Positions 19,394-27,760 of a DNA stretch of 64,000 bases are shown one piece after another; positions within the stretch are counted from its first letter, which is position 1, and each line of letters begins with the position of its first letter. The notes beneath the pieces were generated by a model. The model did not search any database. It saw nothing but the letters and a program-made list of their open reading frames with translations, and had not been told where the DNA came from. The stretch is from a bacterium (GTDB lineage Bacteria > Planctomycetota > Planctomycetia > Kolteriales > Kolteriaceae). The stretch is from positions 1 through 64,000 of the forward strand of contig JAIEPU010000075.1 in assembly GCA_019748235.1 (NCBI GenBank). Direction: 5' to 3'. The translations under genes were made by a program, and so were the position numbers.

Positions 19394-20955
19394 GGCCCCA
19401 CCTCTCTCATGTTGCGGTTTCCGCTTCCGGTACTTGTCTGCTCAGGAGATGGTTCGCGTGGCGACATATTCGACGGGGGGGAGGAAAGCGGACTCGATTT
19501 CTTTCCGCCAGTCCAATCATTGGGAATGCTGATCTTCGCGGTGTATCGCCAATGATATCCCGGAAACCGGGGGGCCTGTTGAATGGGTCCTGGATCCACC
19601 AGTAATCCTTGCTCCTGAGTCAGCCGATTATTGAGATCGAAAATGGTCCGCGAATCATCCGCGAATCCCTCGACCTCAATGGTCGCCTTCGAATCCTTGA
19701 CACCAGGCGTTTCTTTCAATTCCATCCGTGTTAGGAACAATTTGCTCGCCTCGGGCGTGGCATTGACCACGTCACGCAGAATATTCAACCAATTCGCATC
19801 CCGTTCGCGCCACTGCTCCAGCCATGCAAGCTGATCCGTTTTTACTTTCAGCGATTTTAGCTGTTTATCCCGATCCGCCTTTTTTGCCTGAGCGGCCTTG
19901 ATTTGCTTCTCCAGCACGCCTCCCTTGCTTGCCACATATTGCTGGCCTGCCAACAAGAGAAGTACCACTAAGCCGACACCTGCGATGAGCCCGGCTCGCC
20001 GGAAATCTGTCTTGGGCTTCGGCTTCTTCGGAACCAGGAGATTGATCCGCTGTTCGGGAGGGCGTGACGCGACCACTAACGAACCAACGACACCGGCAAA
20101 CGATCCACGATCATCATCGTCGATGTCCGAGGCCGTCACATTCTTTAGGGGATCGAAGTAAACGACTTCTGCCCCAAATTGCTCCGTGAGGGCACTCGTG
20201 ATTTCCGGATCACGTTCGGGACCCGACACCAAAACAGATTGCACTTTCAGGTCGGTGTACTGGCCCGAAAGAGAGGACTGCAACCGCTTAAGTGATTGCA
20301 GAAACGAATCATTCTCTGATCCACCAGGCTGCGTCCGCGAAACTGGTCGAGACGCACTCGTAAGAAAGCGAGTGCCGCGAAGCAGACTCAACTCTACCGA
20401 GTCCCCACTCGGAACGATGAGGAAATGCTCCTCTCCCGCATGCGTGATCATCGTGGGGATGCCGCTCATTGCCGCGCGAACATGAGCGAGAGACGCCGGC
20501 CAGAGCCCCTCGAGCTTCAGTCCCGCCGCCCGGAACATTCGCTGATACGTCGTGACGATCTCGTTGCGAACGACCGCCACGACAACTTGCGGCTCCTCGA
20601 AATCGCTTTGTGGATTGGTGTGAACGTAATCGACCGTCGTCTCCTCCAGCGGCAGCGTCAAATCGCGCATCGCCTGAAGGCGGACGGTATTGGAAATCTC
20701 AGACTCGGCGATATTGGCGACGTTCACCACCTTCAGCACGACGTTTCTTCGATCGATACACGCCACGGCGCGACGTTCTTTCAGGCCATGTTTCGTGAGT
20801 TGTGACTTAACAAAAGCGCCGACTTCCTCGGGGTTACTGGCGTCGGTCGACTCGGGAAGATCGACGGCAAAGGCGGCATCGAGCTTAACACTCTCTCCCG
20901 ATGCTTGGCCTTGCACCACGCGTATCTTCTTGCTCGTCCACTCGATCGCAAGCAT
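19390..20955 (-). CDS. GspL-like protein (PilM actin-like domain fused to PilN-like domain)
   Basis: 521 residues. The first ~290 are a PilM/GspL-type actin-like ATPase fold (MLAIEWTSKKIRVVQG, AVACIDRRNVVLKVVNV, SVLVSGPERDPEI). After a cytoplasmic linker comes a single transmembrane helix (GLIAGVGLVVLLLLAGQQYV, about 320-345), a coiled coil rich in Lys and Gln, and a PilN-like ferredoxin domain with WLNILRDVVNATPEASKLFLTRMELK. GspL corresponds to a PilM-PilN fusion, so the architecture fits a T2SS. The tail after DWTGGKKSS is Ser/Pro-rich and low in complexity. It bridges the GspE ATPase and the periplasmic assembly. It lies 153 bp after gspK. Confidence 0.8.
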   Translation of the reverse strand: MLAIEWTSKKIRVVQGQASGESVKLDAAFAVDLPESTDASNPEEVGAFVKSQLTKHGLKERRAVACIDRRNVVLKVVNVANIAESEISNTVRLQAMRDLTLPLEETTVDYVHTNPQSDFEEPQVVVAVVRNEIVTTYQRMFRAAGLKLEGLWPASLAHVRAAMSGIPTMITHAGEEHFLIVPSGDSVELSLLRGTRFLTSASRPVSRTQPGGSENDSFLQSLKRLQSSLSGQYTDLKVQSVLVSGPERDPEITSALTEQFGAEVVYFDPLKNVTASDIDDDDRGSFAGVVGSLVVASRPPEQRINLLVPKKPKPKTDFRRAGLIAGVGLVVLLLLAGQQYVASKGGVLEKQIKAAQAKKADRDKQLKSLKVKTDQLAWLEQWRERDANWLNILRDVVNATPEASKLFLTRMELKETPGVKDSKATIEVEGFADDSRTIFDLNNRLTQEQGLLVDPGPIQQAPRFPGYHWRYTAKISIPNDWTGGKKSSPLSSPPSNMSPREPSPEQTSTGSGNRNMREVGP

Positions 20956-21018
20956 TAAACAGTGTTCCCTTTAACAACCTTCATCAAGCCCGAGCACATT
21001 CGGACGGCCTTTTCACCC

Positions 21019-21034
21019 GGTGAACAAGTTCACC
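21019..21034 (-). repeat. 16-bp inverted repeat ahead of the GspL-like gene
   Basis: GGTGAAC-aa-GTTCACC is a perfect inverted repeat about 64 nt upstream of the gspL-like start. It sits in the only sizeable gap (153 bp) between gspK and the last genes of the cluster. It could be an operator for an internal promoter or an RNA hairpin. No clear -35/-10 pair was recognised beside it. Confidence 0.4.
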
Positions 21035-21108
21035 GTTTGGGATCATCTACCGCGAGCCCGCTCAGACTCTACCCTCTCCGATGCGGGAATAACCGTCAAG
21101 CAAGGCTT

Positions 21109-22743
21109 TCACGGGCCGGAGAGTTCGGAATTCGACTCACCGAGCGCAGGCAACGCTTTTTCCTCAGTGCCGCGACCCAATTGTTCTAGCGAAATACCGG
21201 CTCCCCACCGATCGAGACGCCGCCAACTCACAATTTGAGGTGGAAGTGCTGACCGATCCATCACCACCTCGATTCGATAGGAAACCCGATTCGCCTCCGT
21301 AAAACCGACCGACTGAAACCGCACGACGGGGCTCGCGGAAGTAATCGAATTCTCAATCGACCGTAAGGAGGGCATGGACACGAACTGGTTCACCATCAAC
21401 CAAGCGATCGTCTTGAGTGGCGGTGTTGTACTCGGCGAAGTAGCCTCAGCGCTGTTCATCTCCTTCGGCATGTCGACCGGAAGACGTTCCTTGATGATCT
21501 TTTCCCGTTCCTCGTCGGTCAGCGTCGTCAAGAGTCCAAGAACCTCTTTCGGCGCGGCAGCGACATCAACTCGACCGACGCGAATGGGCGCCGGATCGGT
21601 GGTGAGTCGCTCAAAGATTTTTTCGAGTTGCTTACCGAAGTCTGCACTGGCAGAAGAGACCGGGGAAACGAGAGCGACGGGGCGATTTTCCCATACCCCG
21701 GTGACGTTCGCATCGACCAGATCAAGGACCGATCCGAATTGGAAGCCTCCGGGAGTTGGGGTCGGTGGTGGTAGCATCGACGGCATGCCAATCACACGAG
21801 CCGCGATAACAAAGCGCGCGAAGTCCACGCCGAACTCTCGTTCGAGCATGCCGTAGAGCATGCCGATCTGCGGATCGTTGAGGTAGATTCTGGGCTGACC
21901 TTTGGAATCGAGATTGTTTTCCTGATTCCAAAGGGTCAGGAGCGCAGACCAACCGCGATCGAGCTTGCCATCTTGATTGTCGAGCGGAGGGGTCTTTTCG
22001 CCGTCATCTTCATTAGGATCGAGGATGCCGTTTCGGTTGATATCTTCTCCGAACAAGATCGCGGGGGGCATGCCGCGAACTTGTAGCAATTCCTCGATCG
22101 ATTCAATGGGGCCATTTCGCGGTACCACCGCGGGCTCGGACTCTTCATAGGCGCTCCATTCCCCCCCCGATGCGCGAGGTTCGTTATCGGGATCGAGCCA
22201 ATCCAGAAGCGCGTCCACGATCTCTTTGCTGGAATTGGGGAAAAGGAGGAGCGCCGCTTCGAGTGCCGCCGGGTTCGTCTGAAACCAGTGGTTGATGTGA
22301 ATGCGAGCCGCTTCAGGTTCGGTTCCGTAACGAATTAACTTTTCGGACATTCCCATGGAGGTCGATTCATCTTGGGTGGCCGGCGACGAGAAAACGGTGA
22401 ACCGACCAGAGTCTTTCAGATCGGCGCTCCCGCCCGCCGGCGCGAGAGCATCTGAAGCGGTGAGCGGAATGGTGATCGCGCCGAACAGATCCGCGTAGTT
22501 CTCGGGATCGGGCACCTCTCGGCCACGCGCTTTCAGGATTGCCATCGCTTCGACAAGAGCAACCCCCGATTCCGCCATGTATCGGGCTTGCACTTCGTGA
22601 ACCTGCAGGATTGTCGTTTCCGTTTCGACGCTGATCCAATGCGTGAACTCGTACGCGGAATAACTGAGCATCGAGACGACGATCATCACCGCAATCAGTA
22701 CGAATCCACGACGATCACCAAGGGCACGGAGGTTTCTTTTCAC
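21109..22743 (-). CDS. gspK: GspK-like minor pseudopilin
   Basis: 544 residues with the prepilin start MKRNLRALGDRRG followed by FVLIAVMIVVSMLSY. The cleavage site is after Gly, and there is no Glu at +5, which is the known GspK peculiarity. The globular part has the GspK alpha-domain pattern (ARIHINHW, LLLFPNSSKEIVDALLDWLDPDNEPR, FVSMPSLRSIENSIT). DINRNGILDPNEDDG and DNQDGKLDRGW are EF-hand-like Asp-rich loops; known GspK binds calcium. It would sit at the pseudopilus tip with GspI and GspJ. The start overlaps the end of gspJ by 4 nt. It is longer than the usual 300-330 residues. Confidence 0.85.
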   Translation of the reverse strand: MKRNLRALGDRRGFVLIAVMIVVSMLSYSAYEFTHWISVETETTILQVHEVQARYMAESGVALVEAMAILKARGREVPDPENYADLFGAITIPLTASDALAPAGGSADLKDSGRFTVFSSPATQDESTSMGMSEKLIRYGTEPEAARIHINHWFQTNPAALEAALLLFPNSSKEIVDALLDWLDPDNEPRASGGEWSAYEESEPAVVPRNGPIESIEELLQVRGMPPAILFGEDINRNGILDPNEDDGEKTPPLDNQDGKLDRGWSALLTLWNQENNLDSKGQPRIYLNDPQIGMLYGMLEREFGVDFARFVIAARVIGMPSMLPPPTPTPGGFQFGSVLDLVDANVTGVWENRPVALVSPVSSASADFGKQLEKIFERLTTDPAPIRVGRVDVAAAPKEVLGLLTTLTDEEREKIIKERLPVDMPKEMNSAEATSPSTTPPLKTIAWLMVNQFVSMPSLRSIENSITSASPVVRFQSVGFTEANRVSYRIEVVMDRSALPPQIVSWRRLDRWGAGISLEQLGRGTEEKALPALGESNSELSGP

Positions 22744-24203
22744 GGACGTCCTCCCGGCGGTGACCCCGGTGGGAATCCCCCTCGCGGACCCGGTGGTCCC
22801 ATTGGCGGTCCATTCCCAGGGAGTGGCCCTGGGGGAGGTCCTCCACCGGGCGGTATGGGAGGTTCACCGAATTCGCCCGGGGGCCTTTCCGACTGATTCT
22901 CGTTCGACGCGACGATGGGCAGGACATGCTTCGCGCCGGGTAAGGCAACAACCAATCGATAAGGAAAAAGTGGCGGCTCCTCCTCCTCAGATCCCATCGG
23001 AGAAGAAGTCGCGGATTCCTCGATCGGCAATTCCTCCGTCGAAGCGAGCCCCTCTTGAGAAGGTAATCCGCCCGAGATACCACTCGTGGCACTCGTTGAG
23101 CGGCGTTCTTCGAAATACTTCGTGAGATATTCGGGGTCGGCGGCGCGTGGATCAAAACTAAGGGAGATCTCGACCGCCACCGGAAGTTCGTCCGGCTTGT
23201 CCCAAGCATCCTGCCACGATCGTCCGTTGTGGTAACGAAACTTGAGAGCGGTGATTCGATCAGTCACAAGGTCCGTGCTGATCTGTGGCGGCAGAGGTAT
23301 CTCATCTTTCCCCTCATCAATCGTAGGAAGCTCGAGCTCAGGAAGTCTGAATTCATCTGCCTGATCGTTCTTGGGAAGGACTTGCCCTTCGAGGTGAAAC
23401 TTTGCCTCATCCTGGGCCCAATGAGAAAAGGGAACGCGAATCTGCTGACGCAAAACGCCGCTGTAGTAAGGTTCGAACCGTTCTTCATCGCCGACGGTGG
23501 GAACCTCTAGTTCCTCCATCATTTCCCCCTCGGCGATTTTCTTTTGCTTCTCCAGGGCGTCAGGGAGCGGACGGAGCAAGTAATAAACCTGCTGTTGATC
23601 CCCCCACCGCTCCGGCCCCCGCCGTTTCTCTTGTTCCTCTCCTCCGATCGCTCCGTCCGTCGACCGACCCGATTCTTCCTCCCGATAGAGATCGAGGGGA
23701 GATTTCTGATCGCTTCCGCGACGAACCATCATGATCAACCGATTCGACGTTCCTAGGAGCCCGAATCGTTCCGCTCCATCTGGTGGCATGTCGTCCCGAC
23801 CCGCGCCTCGCGGGAGTTCGGGGAGGGGCTGCTCAAAAGGCATTTCCTCTGGAGGCGCCATCATCTCTTCGGCAGAGGGAGATCGCTCGGGCGGATTCGC
23901 GCCGCCGAGGCTTTCTCTTCGCTCCTTCTCGTGATCTCCCATGCCCAATAGAAATCGCGCGCGGCCGGGATCCTTTCCCTTCACGAGTGGAGGCATCACC
24001 GTGCGAAGTTCATCCGCGATCTGATGCAACAGGGTGCGAGCGATTTGCGATTCACTCATCCGGCGGGTGGCGACTTCGTTGTACTTTTCCTGATCCGCGA
24101 TCGCTTGCATGAGCGCGCCCATCAGGAAGAACACGATCGCCAATCCAGCGATGACTTCAATGAGCGTAAAGCCTGATCGACGGGGACGCGAGTTGGGTTT
24201 CAT
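22740..24203 (-). CDS. gspJ: GspJ-like minor pseudopilin with Gly/Pro-rich tail
   Basis: 487 residues starting with a prepilin leader RPRRSG cut before FTLIEVIAGLAIVFFLMGAL, with the canonical Glu at +5. Then SQIARTLLHQIADELRTVMPPL and, in the C-terminal half, TDLVTDRITALKFRYHNGRSWQDAWD with PVAVEISLSF, the usual GspJ beta-domain. The middle holds a long Glu/Pro-rich insertion. The last ~45 residues are a Gly/Pro-rich tail (GGGPPPGPLPGNGPPMGPPG). Ordinary GspJ is about 200 residues, so this is more than double. It overlaps both neighbours by 4 nt (ATGA). Confidence 0.82.
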   Translation of the reverse strand: MKPNSRPRRSGFTLIEVIAGLAIVFFLMGALMQAIADQEKYNEVATRRMSESQIARTLLHQIADELRTVMPPLVKGKDPGRARFLLGMGDHEKERRESLGGANPPERSPSAEEMMAPPEEMPFEQPLPELPRGAGRDDMPPDGAERFGLLGTSNRLIMMVRRGSDQKSPLDLYREEESGRSTDGAIGGEEQEKRRGPERWGDQQQVYYLLRPLPDALEKQKKIAEGEMMEELEVPTVGDEERFEPYYSGVLRQQIRVPFSHWAQDEAKFHLEGQVLPKNDQADEFRLPELELPTIDEGKDEIPLPPQISTDLVTDRITALKFRYHNGRSWQDAWDKPDELPVAVEISLSFDPRAADPEYLTKYFEERRSTSATSGISGGLPSQEGLASTEELPIEESATSSPMGSEEEEPPLFPYRLVVALPGAKHVLPIVASNENQSERPPGEFGEPPIPPGGGPPPGPLPGNGPPMGPPGPRGGFPPGSPPGGRP

Positions 24204-24724
24204 CGCGATCCTCCCGCCGGCGGTAGGCCAAGCATCTGCGGAATCGTGATGACACCGTCTGCCCGACTGGCAGGCGAGGTAGCTAGCTTCAACGACGAAC
24301 GATCAACGACCATTCGCGTCAATGACTGCTGAAAGGGACTCTCTTCTTCCGTCGTCGCGTTCGCTCCGATGTTCTCTTGGTAAGTCACCGTCACTGTGAC
24401 TTTGACGAGTCCCTCGACCGAACTCGGCTCGACCATGACGGCCGTCAACCAATGTGGATCGTCTCGATCGGGGACCGGCTCCTTTGGCATCTCGGTGCTG
24501 ATGCGAACGATTCCCGCCACGATCTCTTCCATCTTCGATTCGCATCGCAAGAGAGCGATAGTCTCTCTCTCACCAATATCGATCATCCGAAGACCGGCAT
24601 CGAGAAGTTGGCCGATCATCGCCATCGCGCCGACGAAAATGCCGATCGCAATGATCGCTTCCAGTAGCGAAAGCCCTCGCCTCTTCACTAACCTGTACGA
24701 GCGGAGAGATCGCGGTTTCTTCAT
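24200..24724 (-). CDS. gspI: GspI-like minor pseudopilin
   Basis: 174 residues with the prepilin leader LVKRRG cleaved before LSLLEAIIAIGIFVGAMAMI, with Glu at +5. The short globular part (ALLRCESKMEEIVAGIV, DPHWLTAVMVEPSSVEGLVKVTVTVTY) matches GspI in size and strand order. Its position between the H-like and J-like genes and the 4-nt overlaps at both ends support this. It would form the tip complex with GspJ and GspK. Confidence 0.78.
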   Translation of the reverse strand: MKKPRSLRSYRLVKRRGLSLLEAIIAIGIFVGAMAMIGQLLDAGLRMIDIGERETIALLRCESKMEEIVAGIVRISTEMPKEPVPDRDDPHWLTAVMVEPSSVEGLVKVTVTVTYQENIGANATTEEESPFQQSLTRMVVDRSSLKLATSPASRADGVITIPQMLGLPPAGGSR

Positions 24725-25563
24725 CGCGACGCCTCTGCTTTCACATTTTCCTCGGCCTTTTCCTTTTCAATCTGTTCCTCGGACTTCCACTCTTGCGACT
24801 CGCCGATGGTGACTTCCCCCGTCAACGCGGCGACCCAAATCTCAATGAAGTGATCCTCTGGGTCGACAAGCCGAATGGTCGTCGGCGTGGCGGAACCGTC
24901 CGGATAGAATGCCGCAAGTGGCACCCATTTGGTCGCGCTGTCATTCGTTGACTGATCCGCGGGAACTTCCACCTGCTTTTCCACATTCTCTAAAGCCGCT
25001 GCCTCAGAATCCTTCGCCGGGGGTCCTTCCTCAAACTTCTTCTCCTCGATCACATGAATCATCCCCGAGAGTTCCTTTTCCTCACGGGTAGGGATGAAGA
25101 CTTCGGCCTCGCCACTGCTTCCTGCTCCACTTGAAGGAGCGGAGGACGCTGAAACTTCGGGCGACATTTGTTCGTCCGTCATCGATCCTTCGTAGGGATC
25201 GGTAGCGGGTACCATTCGAATACGCGCCGTGTCGGGAACGAAGTCACACCGGTAGACCACACCGTCCGCCATCGCCTGTCGTCGAGCGTCCCGAAGAAAC
25301 GTTCGAAGTTCATTCGCGGACTCAGGAAGCTGCCGGGCGGCAAAGAGTTGATCGAATGCGGGCCATGCCATCGCCATCAGAACGGAGACGATGCCAATCA
25401 CCAAAACGAGTTCGAAAATGGTGAACCCTGCATTTGCGGAAAATCGCCGAATGGAAACGCAATCGATTCGCCTACCCGCGAGCAAATAGCAGCACTGCGT
25501 CAACCGCTCTTGAAAGAACGTGACCGACGGAGCCGTCTGTCGCTGGGGTCTACGGACAAGCAT
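24721..25563 (-). CDS. gspH: GspH-like minor pseudopilin
   Basis: 280 residues. An unusually long leader (about 46 residues) precedes the prepilin site ANAG cut before FTIFELVLVIGIVSVLMAMA, with Glu at +5. Then comes LRTFLRDARRQAMADGVVYRCDF, the conserved GspH/FimT segment after the helix. The rest carries an acidic, Glu/Ser-rich insertion (about 130-200) and a final beta part (TIRLVDPEDHFIEIWVAALTGEV). The ATG at 25563 is the first available, and no later start with a good ribosome site was found. The gap to gspG (149 bp) contains two hairpins. Confidence 0.75.
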   Translation of the reverse strand: MLVRRPQRQTAPSVTFFQERLTQCCYLLAGRRIDCVSIRRFSANAGFTIFELVLVIGIVSVLMAMAWPAFDQLFAARQLPESANELRTFLRDARRQAMADGVVYRCDFVPDTARIRMVPATDPYEGSMTDEQMSPEVSASSAPSSGAGSSGEAEVFIPTREEKELSGMIHVIEEKKFEEGPPAKDSEAAALENVEKQVEVPADQSTNDSATKWVPLAAFYPDGSATPTTIRLVDPEDHFIEIWVAALTGEVTIGESQEWKSEEQIEKEKAEENVKAEASR

Positions 25564-25595
25564 GCACGCGAGGGTCCCCTTGGCTGGTGATGATC

Positions 25596-25618
25596 TCTCC
25601 GAGCAAGTTGCTCGGAGA
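25596..25618 (-). repeat. 23-bp near-perfect palindrome in the gspG-gspH gap
   Basis: TCTCCGAGCAA-g-TTGCTCGGAGA has 11-bp arms around one base. As RNA it folds into a stem with a small loop, lying about 33 nt before the gspH start on the transcribed strand. With the terminator-like hairpin just upstream it may limit or process transcripts that run on from gspG. Confidence 0.5.
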
Positions 25619-25651
25619 AACGATTCTTCTCCGGGGGGAGCAAGAGAAGAG

Positions 25652-25680
25652 AAGTCGCCCTCGAATAAGTAGGGCGACTT
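25652..25680 (-). terminator. Hairpin after gspG (terminator or attenuator)
   Basis: AAGTCGCCCT and AGGGCGACTT form a 10-bp stem with a 9-nt loop, 33 nt after the gspG stop. On the minus strand the stem is followed by a pyrimidine-rich run (CTCTTCTCTTG). A leaky terminator here would allow far more major pseudopilin than minor pseudopilins and secretin, as is usual in T2SS and pilus operons. Confidence 0.55.
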
Positions 25681-25712
25681 GATCGATTAACGAAAGGACG
25701 GATGAGCGGTAA

Positions 25713-26183
25713 TTACTTCTTATCTTCGGAACCCGCTTCTCCACCTTCAGAAGCCCAATTGCCGATATCGTCTTCCGTCCCCTCCTGCATATCGGGACCG
25801 TTCGACCAGATATCGGGCTTCTTCTCGCCATTGTGTTCCCCAGGGAAGGCGTACTTGTATTCGTTCCCCCAAGGATCTATGGGCAATTCCTCGATGATTT
25901 GCCCCCATTTTCGAGGAGAAGGATCTCCCTCGGGCTTCTCTACGAGAGCCTTCAATCCCTGCTCGGTGCTGGGATAAGTGTTGTTCTGGGTCCGGTACAA
26001 CTTCAAATACTTGTCGAGTTCCTTCACTTGGTTCTTCGTCATGTCGATCGACGCGCCTTGCTGCGTGTCGAGGAGATTGGGAACCGTGAAGGCGGCGATC
26101 ATTGCCAGGATGACCACGACCAGCAGAATTTCAACGAGGGTAAAACCGCCACGACTCGATCGGCGACCACGGGGGGCTTTCAT
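25713..26183 (-). CDS. gspG: Major pseudopilin GspG
   Basis: 156 residues with leader RRSSRGG cleaved before FTLVEILLVVVILAMIAAFT (Glu at +5). The typical GspG body follows: VPNLLDTQQGASIDMTKNQV, YRTQNNTYPSTEQGLKALVE and PIDPWGNEYKYAFPG. The calcium-binding C-terminal stretch DIWSNGPDMQEGTEDDIGNW is the GspG hallmark. Length agrees with the family (about 140-155). An acidic Gly/Glu tail is added. It is expected to be the main subunit of the pseudopilus that pushes cargo through the secretin. Confidence 0.95.
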   Translation of the reverse strand: MKAPRGRRSSRGGFTLVEILLVVVILAMIAAFTVPNLLDTQQGASIDMTKNQVKELDKYLKLYRTQNNTYPSTEQGLKALVEKPEGDPSPRKWGQIIEELPIDPWGNEYKYAFPGEHNGEKKPDIWSNGPDMQEGTEDDIGNWASEGGEAGSEDKK

Positions 26184-26417
26184 AAATCCATTTCTCCTTC
26201 GGTGTCTTCTGGGGTGAGCGCCTCCCTACAATCCTCATTCTTACAAAGTTTGAGAACCGGGTGTTAGCATTCCTTCATGTCCATTCCGATACACTCGCTC
26301 CGAAAGAGTACTCTTCCTACTCACCCTTTAGAGCCCGAAAAGAGTGATTCAGTTCTCCTCGTTGTGAGAAGATTTGTTGAAGCAGAACTTCGGTAGGCTG
26401 GATCGAGTCGACTCAGC

Positions 26418-26435
26418 CTTCAAGATATCTTGAAG
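26418..26435 (-). repeat. 18-bp perfect palindrome after gspF
   Basis: CTTCAAGATATCTTGAAG begins 9 nt past the gspF stop on the transcribed strand. As RNA it gives a 7-bp stem with an ATAT loop. No U-run follows, so it is a weak terminator at best and might instead be a protein site in the 260-bp gspF-gspG gap. That gap otherwise shows nothing recognisable. Confidence 0.35.
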
Positions 26436-26443
26436 AGACGATC

Positions 26444-27700
26444 TTATTTCAGCGTGCTGCTCATCTTCATGATCGGAAGAAGCAAGGCCGCGACGATCGC
26501 CATCACGACTGCCGCCATGATGAGGAGCATCATCGGTTCCAAAAGGCGGACGAAGAGATCGAGCTGTTGCGTCGTTCGTCGCTCGGTACTGTCGGCAATG
26601 TCGACCAACACCTTTTCGAGTGTGTTGCTTTCCTCGGCCACCGCAACCATTTCGATCACGTCACGTGGGAAGAGTCCCGATGCACGAAGCGGATCGGCAA
26701 GGGAAGCGCCGGTCGTCACGTTATCCGCTGCTCTCGAAATCGCCTCGCTTAAGACAACGTTTCCCGTCGAATCCTTCGCGATACGGAGCGCCGTCAACAA
26801 CGGAATACCATTCGCGAGCATCGTTCCCAAAACGCGTGAAAACCGAACGATCGCGAAGCTTCGAATGATCGATCCCAGCTTCGGAACCGAGATTCGCACC
26901 TTGTCGAACCAAATCCGTCCCGATGGAGTTTTCAACCATCGAAGTAGAACGTAACCACCCGCAATGAGACCGACGAGTAGGAATATTCCATAGGTTTGCA
27001 TGAAGTAACTGGTGTTCAGCAGCCATTCGGTGATGGAGGGAAGCTGCCCCTTCGCCCGGAGCTTGTTGAACATCTTCTCGAACTTGGGAACGAAGAAGAC
27101 GAGAAGTCCGGACACAACCAAAACGCCGATAATCGACAGGAACATGGGATAGGCCATGGCTCCCATCACCTTGCCACGTAGCTCGGCTTCGCGCTCGGTA
27201 TAGTCAGCAATGCGAGAGAGGACATCTTCAAGGAAGCCACCTTCTTCCCCCGCGCGAATCATGCTGACAGCGAGCTCATCAAAGACTTGCGGATGCTTAC
27301 CGAGACTCGTCGCCAATCCTTCACCATCCGCGACCGCCTTGCGAACGTCGGCCAAGGCTTCGGGAAGCATCCCCGCTTCAGACTGTTTCTCGATGATTTC
27401 AATGGCGCGAAGGAGGGAAACTCCCGCTTTGAGCAGATCGGAGAGCTGGCGATAGACACGAGCCATCACCAAGCCGTTGGGAGGTTTCTTCCGTTTAAGT
27501 CCTGCGAAGACGGGTGCGCTTTGTCGGGCAGCATCAATACGAATGGGCAAAAGCCCGCGGTCCCCCATCGCTTGGACGACTTCGCGCTCCGTGGCGGCGA
27601 CCATGGTCCCTTTGACCCGCTGGCCGGCGGCATCGCGTGCTTCGTACTGGTACGTCAGCAAAACAGATCGGCTCCCCGGCCCACTAAAGCCTCCACTCAA
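26444..27700 (-). CDS. gspF: T2SS inner-membrane platform protein GspF
   Basis: 418 residues with two T2SSF domains: YRQLSDLLKAGVSLLRAIEIIEKQ to FLEDVLSRIADYTEREAELRGKVMGAM, then FSRVLGTMLANGIPLLTALRIA to TLEKVLVDIADSTERRTTQQLD. There are three membrane segments (SIIGVLVVSGLLVFFVPKF, YGIFLLVGLIAGGYVLLRWL, and the C-terminal PMMLLIMAAVVMAIVAALLLP). The N-terminus YQYEARDAAGQRVKGTMVA is typical. The frame opens with TTG at 27700. A second TTG at LLTYQYEAR, behind GGGGAG, is an equally good start. GspF links the ATPase to the pseudopilus base. Confidence 0.93.
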   Translation of the reverse strand: MSGGFSGPGSRSVLLTYQYEARDAAGQRVKGTMVAATEREVVQAMGDRGLLPIRIDAARQSAPVFAGLKRKKPPNGLVMARVYRQLSDLLKAGVSLLRAIEIIEKQSEAGMLPEALADVRKAVADGEGLATSLGKHPQVFDELAVSMIRAGEEGGFLEDVLSRIADYTEREAELRGKVMGAMAYPMFLSIIGVLVVSGLLVFFVPKFEKMFNKLRAKGQLPSITEWLLNTSYFMQTYGIFLLVGLIAGGYVLLRWLKTPSGRIWFDKVRISVPKLGSIIRSFAIVRFSRVLGTMLANGIPLLTALRIAKDSTGNVVLSEAISRAADNVTTGASLADPLRASGLFPRDVIEMVAVAEESNTLEKVLVDIADSTERRTTQQLDLFVRLLEPMMLLIMAAVVMAIVAALLLPIMKMSSTLK

Positions 27701-27760
27701 TCAGGTACAAGAGCGGAGAGGTTTTCCACGTTCCTCTATCAACCTACGGCTACTGTGCCA

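Noticed and set aside
23440-23480. tRNA T-arm-like GGTTCGAACC
   Set aside because: It lies inside the GspJ-like coding frame and no cloverleaf can be built around it.
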